Below, one piece after another: positions 37,423 through 46,100 of a stretch of 64,000 nt of DNA. Every line of letters starts with the position of its first letter. Within the stretch, counting starts at the first letter, position 1. Both the position numbers and the translations under genes were made by a program. Source of the DNA: Levilactobacillus enshiensis (GTDB taxonomy: Bacteria > Bacillota > Bacilli > Lactobacillales > Lactobacillaceae); assembly GCF_007115095.1 (NCBI RefSeq), contig NZ_SULH01000012.1, positions 1-64,000 on the forward strand, given 5' to 3'. The notes below the pieces were generated by a model. That model was not told where the DNA came from. It searched no databases and worked only from the letters and a program-made list of their open reading frames with translations.

Positions 37423-38364
37423 ATGAAAAAAATTAGTCTGGTCGTTCCTTGCTATAACGAGGAGGAATCAATTCCACTGTTTTACCGAACCGTTAGCAAG
37501 GTGATCGATTCTATGAACGCCCCTACCCCAACGGTAACACCGGAGTACATCTTCGTGGATGACGGTTCCGATGACCGTACCCTTGAAGAAATGAAGACCT
37601 TACATCAACAGTTTCCGGAGACGGTCCACTACCGGTCATTCTCCAGAAACTTTGGGAAGGAATCGGCGCTCGCTGCCGGCTTGCAAGCCACGACTGGGGA
37701 TGTGGTAGCAGTTATGGACGTCGATTTACAAGACCCACCTGAGCTCTTACCTAAAATGTTCAAGCTGATTGAACAGGACGGCTACGACTGTGTGGGCACG
37801 ATTCAAAAGGAACGTCGCGGGCAAAGCCGCATTCGGGCGTTTCTCTCATCCAGTTTTTACCGTGTCATCAACTGGTTGTCCGATGTCCGCATTGAGCCTA
37901 ATGCCAGAGACTACCGGCTCATGACCCGTCAATTCGTTGACACCGTTTTGTCTCTGCCTGAGTTTAATCGCTTTTCCAAGGGAATTTTCAGTTGGGTCGG
38001 CTTCAAGACGACCTACCTGACCTATGAGAGCCAGCCGCGGGCAGCCGGCAAGACACACTGGAATCTGCGACAGTTGTTCTCATATTCGATTGAGGGCATC
38101 ATCGACTTTTCCAGTGCCCCACTGCGACTCGCAACTTGGGTCGGTGGCATTTCCTTTGTCCTATCGTTAATCGGACTGATTTTCGTTTTCGTTCGCGCCT
38201 TGACTGTGGGTGGTGCCGTCGCGGGTTGGCCGTCTTTAGTGGTCATCGTTCTTCTGATTGGTGGTATCCAGCTCTTTTGTCTGGGAATTCTCGGTCAGTA
38301 CATCAATAAGATTTACCTCGAAACCAAGCATCGTCCCAAATTCATCATCCGTGAAAAAAAATAA
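37423..38364 (+). CDS. GT2 undecaprenyl-phosphate glycosyltransferase (GtrB/CsbB-like)
   Basis: 313 residues from ATG 37423 (AAAGGA 9 nt upstream). GT2 domain with SLVVPCYNEEESI (~4-16), FVDDGSDDRT (~44), DVDLQDPPELL (~95, DXD region) and QxxRW-like RAAGKTHWNLRQL (~205). Two C-terminal membrane segments (~232-255 and ~265-290). It moves a sugar, usually glucose or GlcNAc, onto undecaprenyl phosphate for later transfer outside the cell, for example to teichoic acid. No GtrA partner or GT-C transferase is adjacent, so the acceptor is unknown. Confidence 0.9.
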   Translation: MKKISLVVPCYNEEESIPLFYRTVSKVIDSMNAPTPTVTPEYIFVDDGSDDRTLEEMKTLHQQFPETVHYRSFSRNFGKESALAAGLQATTGDVVAVMDVDLQDPPELLPKMFKLIEQDGYDCVGTIQKERRGQSRIRAFLSSSFYRVINWLSDVRIEPNARDYRLMTRQFVDTVLSLPEFNRFSKGIFSWVGFKTTYLTYESQPRAAGKTHWNLRQLFSYSIEGIIDFSSAPLRLATWVGGISFVLSLIGLIFVFVRALTVGGAVAGWPSLVVIVLLIGGIQLFCLGILGQYINKIYLETKHRPKFIIREKK

Positions 38365-38378
38365 GCTGCAACAAGTAA

Positions 38379-38431
38379 AGAGCATCGTGTCCATCCGCCC
38401 ATTAAGGGGATAGATACGATGCTCTATTTTT
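38379..38431 (+). terminator. Terminator of the GT2 gene
   Basis: An AGAGCATCGT/ACGATGCTCT stem with an inner GC-rich part and ATTTTT after it. Confidence 0.85.
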
Positions 38432-38486
38432 AGCACCCAATTCATCTCAGTGCACCATAATATCTAAAAATAATTAAAAGACACAC

Positions 38487-39842
38487 TTAGTGGATAATCA
38501 TGTTCATTAATAAGACCATTAGCAGACCCACGACCGAGATGACCGTTTCCAGCGTCGTCCACACTTGGAACGTTTGCTTAACGCTCAGGTCAAAGTACTC
38601 GGAGAACATCCAGAATCCAGCATCGTTCACATGTGAGGCAGCCAATGAACCGGCACCAATCGCCAAGGCAATCATGACGGGGTCGGCGCCCAACGTGTGC
38701 ATCAGTGGCGTGATCAGCCCGGAAGCTGTCATTCCAGAAACCGTTGCTGAACCTAATGAGATCCGTAAGATAACGGTAATCAGCCAAGCTAACAGAATTG
38801 GTGAGAACTTGGAATGCATCATCATCTGCTGTACCGCTTTACCAACACCACCGTCGATCAGCACCTGCTTAAACGCAGATCCCCCAGCGATAACCATTAA
38901 CAGCATCGCAATCGACTTGATAGCGTCTTCCAACGTCGCACTGATTTCCTTCATGGTGCGCCCACGATGGAAACCCATCGACCAAATGGCAAAGAGCAAC
39001 GCAATGACCATGGCGATGACGGGGTTCCCGAGCATCGTAATCACGGCATCTAGACCGTGTGGATTTTTCGGAGCAGTTCCCCCGTTAACGACCATTTGAT
39101 AAATCGTTGCCAAAATCATGAAGACCACTGGGAACAACGATGTGAAGACGGCCAAACCGAAGCCTGGCGTTTCCTTCAGATCAAATTCCTTAACTTCACC
39201 AAAGGCGGGTAAGGACTTCTTGATGACAAAGAGATCTGGGTTAAACCGACGAATGACCCGCGTCCAGATTGGACCAGCGACGATCACACACGGAATAGCC
39301 ACGATGATCCCGACCATCAACATTTCACCAACGTTGGCGCCTAAGGCAGTCGCAACGGCGGTTGGTGATGGTTGGGGTGGGAGGAATCCTTGTGTAGCCG
39401 ACAGGGCGGCCGCCATAGAAATCCCCAGGTAGAGGAATGGCACTTCAGCTTCCAGCGCAACCGCGAATACGATTGGCGTCACTAAGACCAGTCCCACTTC
39501 AAACAATAGAGAAATCCCGATTAAGAAGGAAGCCACCACAATGGCTACCTGTAAACGTTTCTTCCCAAAGATACTGATCAAGGTCCGGGCAATTCGGTAC
39601 GATCCACCGGCGTCAGAAACTAACCGGCCAATCATCGCTCCAAAACCAAAGACGATAATCAGTTCGCCCATGGAGCTACCGATCCCGTTTTTGATGGAAT
39701 CCGCAATGTGTGCGGGGTTCATGCCCAAACCAAGCGCTACCAAAATAGACGTAGCGATCAGCGAAACGAAGGTATTTAACTTTACTCGAATAATTAAGAA
39801 GAGCAATAGTAAAATACCCAACAACAAAATCACGAACTGCAT
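38487..39842 (-). CDS. gntP: Gluconate permease, GntP family (copy 1)
   Basis: 451 residues from ATG 39842 with an AGAGAG-type site; the frame extends upstream but the added part is not GntP-like. About twelve membrane segments. GntP family patterns: FGFGAMIGRLVSDAGGSYRIA, FFEVGLVLVTPI-like stretch, GFLPPQPSPTAVATALGANVG and SHVNDAGFWMFSEYF near the end. Gluconate/H+ symporter by family. It is close to copy 2 at 48776 but stands away from gnd-gntK, and may have a different sugar-acid preference. Confidence 0.92.
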   Translation of the reverse strand: MQFVILLLGILLLLFLIIRVKLNTFVSLIATSILVALGLGMNPAHIADSIKNGIGSSMGELIIVFGFGAMIGRLVSDAGGSYRIARTLISIFGKKRLQVAIVVASFLIGISLLFEVGLVLVTPIVFAVALEAEVPFLYLGISMAAALSATQGFLPPQPSPTAVATALGANVGEMLMVGIIVAIPCVIVAGPIWTRVIRRFNPDLFVIKKSLPAFGEVKEFDLKETPGFGLAVFTSLFPVVFMILATIYQMVVNGGTAPKNPHGLDAVITMLGNPVIAMVIALLFAIWSMGFHRGRTMKEISATLEDAIKSIAMLLMVIAGGSAFKQVLIDGGVGKAVQQMMMHSKFSPILLAWLITVILRISLGSATVSGMTASGLITPLMHTLGADPVMIALAIGAGSLAASHVNDAGFWMFSEYFDLSVKQTFQVWTTLETVISVVGLLMVLLMNMIIH

Positions 39843-40001
39843 TCTTATTCTCTCTTTTCTTATGCTGATTCTAACTAATTTCGCCTGCCGTAGCAAAACT
39901 AGCAACTCGCATAAGAACCATTGTATGAAAAATATTTTCAACTTGCAAGGGGCCAATTGAACATTATTTTCATATGAGTTCGTCAAATCGTTGTGAAACC
40001 G

Positions 40002-40454
40002 CTAACGGACAATCATTACGGAAATTGGAGAATATTTTGCCATGTAGGCAGCCTGACTCCCAAAATACTTCCGAACGCCAGATTGTGACAATGATCCCAC
40101 GACTAGCAGGTCTGGCTTAGCCTCCGGAATGATCTTCTTGACGATCGTTTCACCGGGATCCCCTTCACCAATGATAATCTTAACCTTGTTGATACCGAAA
40201 CGTTCCGCCAACTTTTGGTACTGTTGTAAGTGCTTCTGCAGGTCCGCGCGTTGACCGTGAACGTAGTCTTTACTCAGTGCCTGATAAATGTTCATGTTGT
40301 CTGATTCCAAAACCGAACAGATGACCAGTTCGGCATCATCAAATTTGGCCCGGTTCATCGCGTAACGAAAAGCCAACTGGGCATCAGGTGAATCATCCAC
40401 CCCCACTAGGATACGGGTAAACTTCTTTGGATTCATTGATTCTGTGTTATCCAT
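40002..40454 (-). CDS. Universal stress protein (UspA family)
   Basis: 150 residues from ATG 40454 with AGGAGGAG 7 nt upstream. Usp fold: ILVGVDDSPDAQLAFRYAM (~14-32) and the ATP-binding loop GEGDPGETIV plus VVGSLSQSGVRKYFGSQAAYMAKYSPISVMIVR. The usual G-2x-G-9x-G-S/T motif is only partly kept (VGSLSQSG-V-R-K-Y-FGSQA), so nucleotide binding is likely but not sure. Monocistronic. Confidence 0.92.
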   Translation of the reverse strand: MDNTESMNPKKFTRILVGVDDSPDAQLAFRYAMNRAKFDDAELVICSVLESDNMNIYQALSKDYVHGQRADLQKHLQQYQKLAERFGINKVKIIIGEGDPGETIVKKIIPEAKPDLLVVGSLSQSGVRKYFGSQAAYMAKYSPISVMIVR

Positions 40455-40488
40455 TAAGAAACTCCTCCTCACTTGTTTGACTACCCTT

Positions 40489-40510
40489 ATTATAGCGGAA
40501 AACGATTCCA
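40489..40510 (-). promoter_or_regulatory. usp -10 region with possible cre
   Basis: Minus strand consensus -10 TATAAT (40489-40494) is abutted by TGGAATCGTTTTCC (40497-40510), which fits the CcpA cre consensus at 12 of 14 positions. No clear -35 is seen. The rest of the 305-bp gap 40455-40759 holds only the tRNA terminator. Confidence 0.4.
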
Positions 40511-40700
40511 TTGGGGAGTTGAATACCGGAAAAGGCAACTTTGAGTGGCTGTCTTTCCGGCACAAAGTGAAATCAACCGCAATGTCACAGCTATTGCCCA
40601 CCCTACTCACTGCATTTCAATTCAAATTGGGCGAATGGTCAAACGACGAACTAGCCAACCGCACGTTGCCAATACACATCATCCCCGCTATGGTAGCTAT

Positions 40701-40733
40701 AAAAAAACGTCCTAGACCGTAATCTAGAACGCT
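40701..40733 (-). terminator. Terminator of the tRNA-Arg gene
   Basis: A CGTTCTAGA/TCTAGGACG stem with a 4- to 6-nt loop and T7 on the minus strand, about 27 bp after the tRNA. Confidence 0.8.
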
Positions 40734-40759
40734 TTTCAACCACATGACTCATCTAAAAT

Positions 40760-40832
40760 TGGCCCCACCCGGACTCGAACCGGGATCATTCGCTTAGGAG
40801 GCGAGTGCCCTATCCAGTTGTGCTATAGGGCC
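40760..40832 (-). tRNA. tRNA-Arg (anticodon CCU)
   Basis: 73 nt on the minus strand. Acceptor stem GGCCCTA with TGGGGCC (one G-U pair), discriminator A, anticodon stem-loop CTCGC-CTCCTAA-GCGAA giving anticodon CCT, and TpsiC arm CCGGG-TTCGAGT-CCCGG-type. CCA is not encoded. It reads AGG codons. Flanked by the helicase terminator upstream and its own terminator downstream. Confidence 0.93.
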
Positions 40833-40834
40833 AT

Positions 40835-40869
40835 AAAAAGATCCGCTACTAATTCTCACACGGATCTTT
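40835..40869 (-). terminator. Terminator of the helicase gene
   Basis: An AAAGATCCG/CGGATCTTT stem followed by TTTAT on the minus strand. It sits between the helicase stop and the tRNA 5' end. Confidence 0.8.
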
Positions 40870-40883
40870 CAAATTGTAAAGGA

Positions 40884-42248
40884 CTACTTCTGGTTCTGCT
40901 CGTCGTGGTCACGCCACTTCTTGCGCATCCCCTTATTCTTGGTGTGCCGATTCTTATGCTTCTTTTTCTTGCTTGGATTACTAACAACGGCCTTAGTTGG
41001 CTTAGTTGCCGGTTTCGCCCCTGGTTGCTCAGTGGACTGATCCGTCGCTGATGCGGCTGGGGTAGTGTGCGCCTTCGTTGCGACCGTCGACGTGCCCGAT
41101 TGGCTTGCAACCGGTTTATCTACTGGCGCCTTGACCGGTGCCGCTGGTCGGTCAGTCGTTAACGTGCGACCGCTGAAGTAGATGGGAACTAAGTCGTAGT
41201 CCGTATCCTTCAGCATTTTTTTGAGATCCCGTAAGTCATGGTCGTCACCCAAACTGATGACCTGTCCAGGCTCACCCATCCGCCCCGTCCGGCCAACCCG
41301 GTGAACGTATTCGTTAACGGAGCCAGGCAGATCGTAGTTGATAACGGCCGGCAACTTGGGGATATCCAACCCCCGCGCCGCAACGTCAGTGGTCAACAAC
41401 AGGCGAATCCGCCCCAACCGGAAGTCCTGTAAGGCCTTTTCCCGTTGTACTTGCCGCAAATCACTGGTTAGGCTAGCTGCTGACATATGTTCGTGATAAA
41501 AACGAGTCGCGGTTTGCCGCAGGGTGTTAGCTTGTTTGAAGAAGACCAACGCCCGGAAATTTGGCATGGCTAGTAGGCGCTTTAACATCTGATCCCGTTT
41601 GCCCATGCCGACCTCAAGTAAGCCATGCCGCACGACCCCTTGTGTCTGATCCTGTTGGCGAACGTCGATGCGTTCGACAGTTTGGCCAAACCACTGATCG
41701 AGCTCATGAAGGATCGGCGTGTCGGTAGCTGAGAAGAAGGCCAACTGTACCTCCGCTGGTGCGGCTTGCGCAATCGAACGGACCGTATCTAATGTGTCCC
41801 CCGTTAATAAGTCGTCGGCTTCATCAATGATCAGTAATGAAACCAAGTGGAGCTTTAATTTCCGATCATTCACCAAGTTCAGGACCCGACCGGGCGTCCC
41901 TACAATGACTTCTGGCCGCTTCTTTAACCGTTCTGTTTGCCGTTTAACGTTGGCACCACCGGTCAGGGCAAGCACCTGTAAGTCCAGCAACTTTGCCCAG
42001 TCACGCATGACCCGGCTCGTTTGAATGGCTAATTCCTGGGAAGGTTCCAACACGATCAGTTGGGTACCATCACCAGGTAACAGGTTCGCTAAGGCTGGCA
42101 AAGTAAATGCAACCGTCTTACCAGAACCCGTTGGGGCTAACCCCAAGACATTGTGGTCACTGACTAGCGGTTCGTAAACCGCGGCTTGAATGGCCGTTTG
42201 TTCCGTGTAGCCCAAATCTTTAAAATGAGCTTCAAATTGTTTTAACAT
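40884..42248 (-). CDS. DEAD-box RNA helicase
   Basis: 454 residues. Motif I APTGSGKT (~39-46), Ia EPSQELA, GG, TPGR, II DEAD (IIDEADDLL, ~150), III SAT (FFSATD), then the second RecA domain with LLTTDVAARGLDIP, HRVGRTGRMGEPG (motif VI). After ~residue 340 comes an Ala/Thr/Pro/Lys-rich disordered tail ending in a very basic KKKKHKNRHTKNKG region, likely RNA binding. Acts in ribosome assembly or mRNA decay; similar to Bacillus CshB/YfmL in size. ATG with AAAGGAAA. Confidence 0.93.
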   Translation of the reverse strand: MLKQFEAHFKDLGYTEQTAIQAAVYEPLVSDHNVLGLAPTGSGKTVAFTLPALANLLPGDGTQLIVLEPSQELAIQTSRVMRDWAKLLDLQVLALTGGANVKRQTERLKKRPEVIVGTPGRVLNLVNDRKLKLHLVSLLIIDEADDLLTGDTLDTVRSIAQAAPAEVQLAFFSATDTPILHELDQWFGQTVERIDVRQQDQTQGVVRHGLLEVGMGKRDQMLKRLLAMPNFRALVFFKQANTLRQTATRFYHEHMSAASLTSDLRQVQREKALQDFRLGRIRLLLTTDVAARGLDIPKLPAVINYDLPGSVNEYVHRVGRTGRMGEPGQVISLGDDHDLRDLKKMLKDTDYDLVPIYFSGRTLTTDRPAAPVKAPVDKPVASQSGTSTVATKAHTTPAASATDQSTEQPGAKPATKPTKAVVSNPSKKKKHKNRHTKNKGMRKKWRDHDEQNQK

Positions 42249-42263
42249 ACAGTTTCCTTTCTG

Positions 42264-43265
42264 TTAGTGCGCGTCGGCTGGAAAACTCAGGTTCGCCGAA
42301 ACCCGCAAACTGTAAAGCACTTGATTGACAGTCAAACTCCACTGCAACCACCGTTGATAATCGCGCACATTCTGGGGGTCAGCTGGTGCTTGTAAGACCC
42401 GTGCGAAGTCCATGACCTCTGGCAGCATTGGGTTCGCTAAGTCGCCTTGACTCAGATCCGTTGCCTGACCATCCGCGGCCCGTTGTGCAACGTGTGTCAA
42501 TTCGCCAGCACTATCGATGGTGATGGTTTCCTTAAGACCGTAGATTTCTGACAGACCGTACGCGTTACTGGTCTTGCCGAAGCTGACGGTCACATCGAAG
42601 TCGCCGTACCGCAGAATTGCAACGCCCTTGCCATCAGCACCGGTCTCAACCAGCGTTGGGAATAATTCAACGTGACTGGGTTGACCGAATAGGGCCACGG
42701 CGACATAGATTGGGTAAACGCCCACGTCCTGTAAGGCCCCCGCGGAAAATTCTCGGGTGAAGATGTTTGGCCGCTCGCCGGCTAAGACCTTGTCATAACG
42801 AGACGAATACTTCATATAAGTGAAACTGGCTCCCTGGACGGTCGGTAAGCCGGACAAGGCCGTTTCAATCGCCTTGAAGTTTGGCGTGTGAACATGCCGT
42901 GCCGCCTCAAAGAATCTCACCGCCGGATGTTCTGCCAATGCTGCTTTGAAGGCAATCATTTCTCGTTGGTTGCTGAACGCTGGTTTTTCAACGATGACCG
43001 AGATGTCCTTGGCAATTGCGGCCATGGCTTGGTCAAAATGCAAACTGTTGGGCGAGGCAATGTAGACGACATCCAGATTAGCTTGCGCTAACATGTCCTC
43101 ATAGTCCGTGTAGCTTGCCTGGGCATGGTTCTTAGTCGCAAATGCTGTCGCCGTCTCCGCGTGGCGTGAATAAATACCGGCCAACGTGAACTGCTGCGAT
43201 AACGCCACTGCTTCAACCAACTGCTGTGTAATCCAGTTAGTCCCTACCGTTCCAATTCGAATCAT
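42264..43265 (-). CDS. Gfo/Idh/MocA family oxidoreductase
   Basis: 333 residues. GGAGG is 7 nt from ATG 43265 and 4 nt from an ATG one codon earlier; the former is preferred. N-terminal NAD(P)-binding Rossmann domain (RIGTVGTNWITQQ), EKPAFSN (the family EKP motif, ~92-94), and DVGVYPIYVAVALFG (~170-184, carrying the conserved D of the active site). It probably oxidises a sugar, polyol or similar compound; the substrate is unknown. 15 bp upstream of the helicase start on the same strand. Confidence 0.9.
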   Translation of the reverse strand: MIRIGTVGTNWITQQLVEAVALSQQFTLAGIYSRHAETATAFATKNHAQASYTDYEDMLAQANLDVVYIASPNSLHFDQAMAAIAKDISVIVEKPAFSNQREMIAFKAALAEHPAVRFFEAARHVHTPNFKAIETALSGLPTVQGASFTYMKYSSRYDKVLAGERPNIFTREFSAGALQDVGVYPIYVAVALFGQPSHVELFPTLVETGADGKGVAILRYGDFDVTVSFGKTSNAYGLSEIYGLKETITIDSAGELTHVAQRAADGQATDLSQGDLANPMLPEVMDFARVLQAPADPQNVRDYQRWLQWSLTVNQVLYSLRVSANLSFPADAH

Positions 43266-43602
43266 CATAATCCCTCCAGAATTGAATGTTTTTTATTTAA
43301 GAAATTGTCAAACTTGTTCAACGCTCCTGTCATGATCCGCTACCTAAGTCGCTGAAACGCAGGACCGTCACCTGGTTGCGCTTGGTTTCACGCGCATTGA
43401 CCACTATCCTATTGATCTCATCGCGGCCACCCGTCACACTTGTCTGGCCACCGAACCAGGTGTCTTTTTCTATTTTAACAGTCGGGCCGGCATCGCGATA
43501 GCTTTAGAATTAATTTTCCGCTAAACCGGGGTAATTGTTAAGGCATTCGCGGTCAAAAATGGTATATTGAAGATAGAAATCTATTCAAGGGAGGGATTAC
43601 CG
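43266..43602. other. Divergent intergenic region, no gene
   Basis: Contains the ribosome site of the oxidoreductase at its left end and AAGGGAGGG of the next gene at its right end. A TATATT (about 43563) could be a -10 of the rightward gene. Nothing else was recognised. Confidence 0.4.
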
Positions 43603-43974
43603 GTGAAAGGTCGGGAAATCGCACTATTTGGCATTTCGCTCATCGCTGGCCTAACGGGTGGCTTTTCATTACGAAAGAAAAAACAACCACAACCCAGCGA
43701 GTCACCGTTATTCTATGTGGGCACGTGGCAGTTTGTTGACCCCCACAATCAACGACGTCACCGGTTAGAAATTAGTCCTAATCTTGACGTGCAAATCGAT
43801 GATCACCAGTTACAGGTGCGGGTTCAAGACCTCAACGAACAGCAGCTGACATTTCAGGACAAATTTGGCTATCATTTGACGATTCACGCCAACGAGCGCC
43901 AACCAATTTCTTTCTTCGATGAAGCCGATGACTGTACTTATGCCGTCAAACCACTGACTGACAAGGATAACTAG
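43603..43974 (+). CDS. DUF4828-like membrane-anchored small protein
   Basis: 123 residues from GTG 43603 (AAGGGAGGG 7 nt upstream); earlier in-frame codons carry no site. One N-terminal membrane segment (~6-22), a KKK stop-transfer patch, then a compact beta domain (FYVGTWQFVDPHNQRRHRLEI...LTFQDKFGYHLTIH...FFDEADDCTYAV). This agrees from memory with DUF4828 of lactobacilli, function unknown. Monocistronic. Confidence 0.72.
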   Translation: MKGREIALFGISLIAGLTGGFSLRKKKQPQPSESPLFYVGTWQFVDPHNQRRHRLEISPNLDVQIDDHQLQVRVQDLNEQQLTFQDKFGYHLTIHANERQPISFFDEADDCTYAVKPLTDKDN

Positions 43975-44012
43975 TTAGGGTCTTAGGCTCTAACTTTTTT
44001 ATTGGGCTGACA

Positions 44013-44183
44013 GCACGGACGACCTTGAAGACACGTGATTTTCGTGGCTTCAAAGCGAGCGAGAAGACTGGTGTTCTGCCAGTCTGAAGCGACCCCACAG
44101 CAGGCGGAGTGCACCCCATTTAGCGGTGCGACTGCTTACCCACACTGAGATGAAATCGAATTTTATCTTTCAACCTTTAGTCA
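44013..44183 (+). repeat. MITE-like repeat copy R3 (right part)
   Basis: Matches R5 from GAAGACACGTG onward (GTGGCTTCAAAGCGAGCGAG, CCCCACAGCAGGCGGA) and ends in TTTCAACCTTTAGTCA (44168-44183), identical to the R5 right terminal repeat. The left half is missing. It lies between the DUF4828-like gene and the GH25-like gene. Confidence 0.75.
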
Positions 44184-44195
44184 TCTAACCAAATA

Positions 44196-44237
44196 GGGCG
44201 TTACTGAGGAGATCAATCCCTTCAGTAACGCCCTTTT
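44196..44237. terminator. Terminator, probably bidirectional
   Basis: A 12-bp stem (44196-44207 with 44222-44233) followed by TTTT on the plus strand and TATTT on the minus strand. Confidence 0.8.
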
Positions 44238-44253
44238 CATCTATATATTTACC

Positions 44254-45018
44254 TTATTCCGCATACTTGGTCCACGCCTGATGCGTCCCGTTGAAGACTG
44301 AGACCGCCACCGCATGTTCTTGACCGTCCTGCGTGATCGAGGTGTTGGCATCATACTCAATGAACCGAATCTGGGCAGCATGCCCCACCAAGTGTCCCCC
44401 GGCAATCCAGTAGTCCTGTTGGGGAAGAACCGGTTTGACAAACTGGTTCAACACTTGCCGGTTCGCCAAGACCACGATTCCCTGCTGATAGTGTTGCTGG
44501 AGTAATGTCACCAACTGCTTTAATTTCTGCCCCTGAGTCGCCATGGCCGGGTTACCACTATTATAATCGCCATAATAGTTGACGTTGATTGCCAGCGGCA
44601 ACGAACCCGAGTCCGTACCGACCGTCTCGACGATATGCGCGAACTGCCGCTGGGCCGACGTGGTAAAGCTAAACGTATGCATGACCCCGACCTTAAGGGC
44701 AGCCCCCTGTGAGCGCGAATAGTTATCGCTGAAATCATCATCCGTGTAAGTTGCGCCAGAGGTTGCTTGCAGGTAAACAAACTGGTGCTGCTTAGCCAAC
44801 TGTTGAAAATCAAGATAGCCGCTGGCCTGGCTTACGATGACGCCACGAATCGGGTAGTTGGCCAACTGCTGTTTCTGGTGAGCTTGCCACTGGAACCAGC
44901 CAAAACCTGCTACCAGTAAAACGATGATCAGACCGCATAAAGCCCACCATCGCCGTCGGTGGCGCCGATGAAAGGTATTCTCATATATTGGTTGATAGTC
45001 GCGTCGTTTCACCGTCAA
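44254..45018 (-). CDS. Membrane-anchored GH25-like protein, probable pseudoenzyme
   Basis: 254 residues. One N-terminal membrane segment (~25-42) preceded by many Arg/His residues. The extracellular part follows the GH25 lysozyme pattern: GVIVSQASGYLDFQQLAKQ where active enzymes have G-V/I-D-V-S, YLQATSG for Y-I-K-A-T-E-G, SDNYSRSQGAALKVGVMHTFSF for the next block, and LAINVNYYG for the D-x-E block. The N-terminal Asp is I61, the ATEG Glu is S87, and the D-x-E acids are N145 and N147. The catalytic acids thus appear lost, though the fold seems intact. It may bind peptidoglycan rather than cut it. Confidence 0.78.
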   Translation of the reverse strand: MTVKRRDYQPIYENTFHRRHRRRWWALCGLIIVLLVAGFGWFQWQAHQKQQLANYPIRGVIVSQASGYLDFQQLAKQHQFVYLQATSGATYTDDDFSDNYSRSQGAALKVGVMHTFSFTTSAQRQFAHIVETVGTDSGSLPLAINVNYYGDYNSGNPAMATQGQKLKQLVTLLQQHYQQGIVVLANRQVLNQFVKPVLPQQDYWIAGGHLVGHAAQIRFIEYDANTSITQDGQEHAVAVSVFNGTHQAWTKYAE

Positions 45019-45093
45019 TCACCGATCCCCTAACCTGGTTCGCTGCGCAGTCTAATCACCGAACAGCGGAATGCTTCTATTATACCATGCTAA

Positions 45094-46011
45094 TTAGGAT
45101 TCGTGACGGGTCTGTTCGATCACGTTGCGGACCCGCGTCATGACCTTGTCAGTCCGTGAAGAAATGCGCAAGATGGTCATCATAAAAAGACTATCGAGGA
45201 TTGTCAGCTGAGAAATCAACGAGTACATCCCCTCTGAACGATACTTCACTTCGTCCGTCAGTGACAAGAAAGTCACGTCTGCGGCCTGCGCCAGCGGCGA
45301 ACCACTGTAACTCGTGATGGCAATAATGGTCACCCCGCTACGCTGAAGCTCCTTAACAATATGTAGCGTTTCATGATTACGACCTGAATGAGAAATCACA
45401 ATCGCACAGTCTTCATCGGTCATTTTGGCCGCCTGCATCAACTGAATGTCATAGTCTGGATGATACATGACGTTTAATGACGTCCGAATAAACTTGTGGT
45501 AACCGTCCAACGCCGCCACAGATGATCCTCCTAGGCCAAAGAAGGCCACGTTACGGGAATTGATCAACTTTAAAACTGCGCGAGCGAGATCTTTTTCGTT
45601 CAAAGCTTCATTCGTTGCCCGTAAGGAACTAATGGAAAAACCAAAAGTCTTGTTGGCAATTGTCGCCAATGAATCGCCCTCGGCAAGTTCTGGAAACGAA
45701 CTCGGCTGTTGCGGAGTCTCCTCAGTTGCCGTATGGGCCAAAGCCATGGTAAACTCCCGGTAGTTAGCGTAGTTCATTCGTTTAACGAACCTTGAAATGG
45801 TCGCTGTGGACACCCCGGTTGCACTGGCAAGCTCCTTGATTGTCATTTCACTGACCAGTGCAGGATTATCTAAAGCTAGTTGAGCCACCTTTTTTTCTGT
45901 GCGGGACAACTGATCATACGTTCCGCGAATCTTCCCCGTCGTTGAGCGTGCGATGGTCGCCGCCCCCTTCCTCGATATTAATTTTAAAATTATTTCAGCT
46001 TTTGTAAACAT
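45094..46011 (-). CDS. RpiR/MurR-family regulator, gluconate module
   Basis: 305 residues from ATG 46011. The N-terminal HTH_6 domain starts near IARSTTGKIRGTYDQLSRTEKK (~20-41), with the helix-turn-helix IKELASATGVSTATISRFVKRMNY (~58-80). The C-terminal SIS sugar-phosphate domain has VAFFGLGGSSVAA and AIVISHSGRNHETL. It likely senses 6-phosphogluconate or a similar phosphosugar. It is divergent from gnd and faces palindromes there. The ATG at 46011 lies inside a palindrome and has no ribosome site, while GAGGAAGGGGG lies before an in-frame ATC at 45954; the start is thus uncertain, with a shorter 286-residue form possible. Confidence 0.88.
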   Translation of the reverse strand: MFTKAEIILKLISRKGAATIARSTTGKIRGTYDQLSRTEKKVAQLALDNPALVSEMTIKELASATGVSTATISRFVKRMNYANYREFTMALAHTATEETPQQPSSFPELAEGDSLATIANKTFGFSISSLRATNEALNEKDLARAVLKLINSRNVAFFGLGGSSVAALDGYHKFIRTSLNVMYHPDYDIQLMQAAKMTDEDCAIVISHSGRNHETLHIVKELQRSGVTIIAITSYSGSPLAQAADVTFLSLTDEVKYRSEGMYSLISQLTILDSLFMMTILRISSRTDKVMTRVRNVIEQTRHES

Positions 46012-46017
46012 TTTACA
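46003..46017. promoter_or_regulatory. Palindromic operator between rpiR and gnd
   Basis: TGTAAA-CAT-TTTACA, a perfect 6-bp-arm palindrome. The minus strand TTTACA arm can also act as a -35 with TAAAAT (45981-45986, 16-bp spacer) as -10 for rpiR, so binding would autoregulate. Likely target of the RpiR protein by position. Confidence 0.6.
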
Positions 46018-46026
46018 TCATATGAC

Positions 46027-46055
46027 TTGAAATGTGAAACTTTTTTACATATAAT
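46027..46055 (+). promoter_or_regulatory. gnd-gntK promoter with operator in the spacer
   Basis: -35 TTGAAA (46027-46032), 17-bp spacer, consensus -10 TATAAT (46050-46055). The spacer is filled by TGTGAA-N5-TTTACA (46033-46049), a relaxed form of the palindrome at 46003, so a repressor could sit exactly on the promoter. Confidence 0.75.
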
Positions 46056-46100
46056 ATTCCCTGTCAGAAAATTTCGCATCTTGCAAAGGAGATTAATTTC

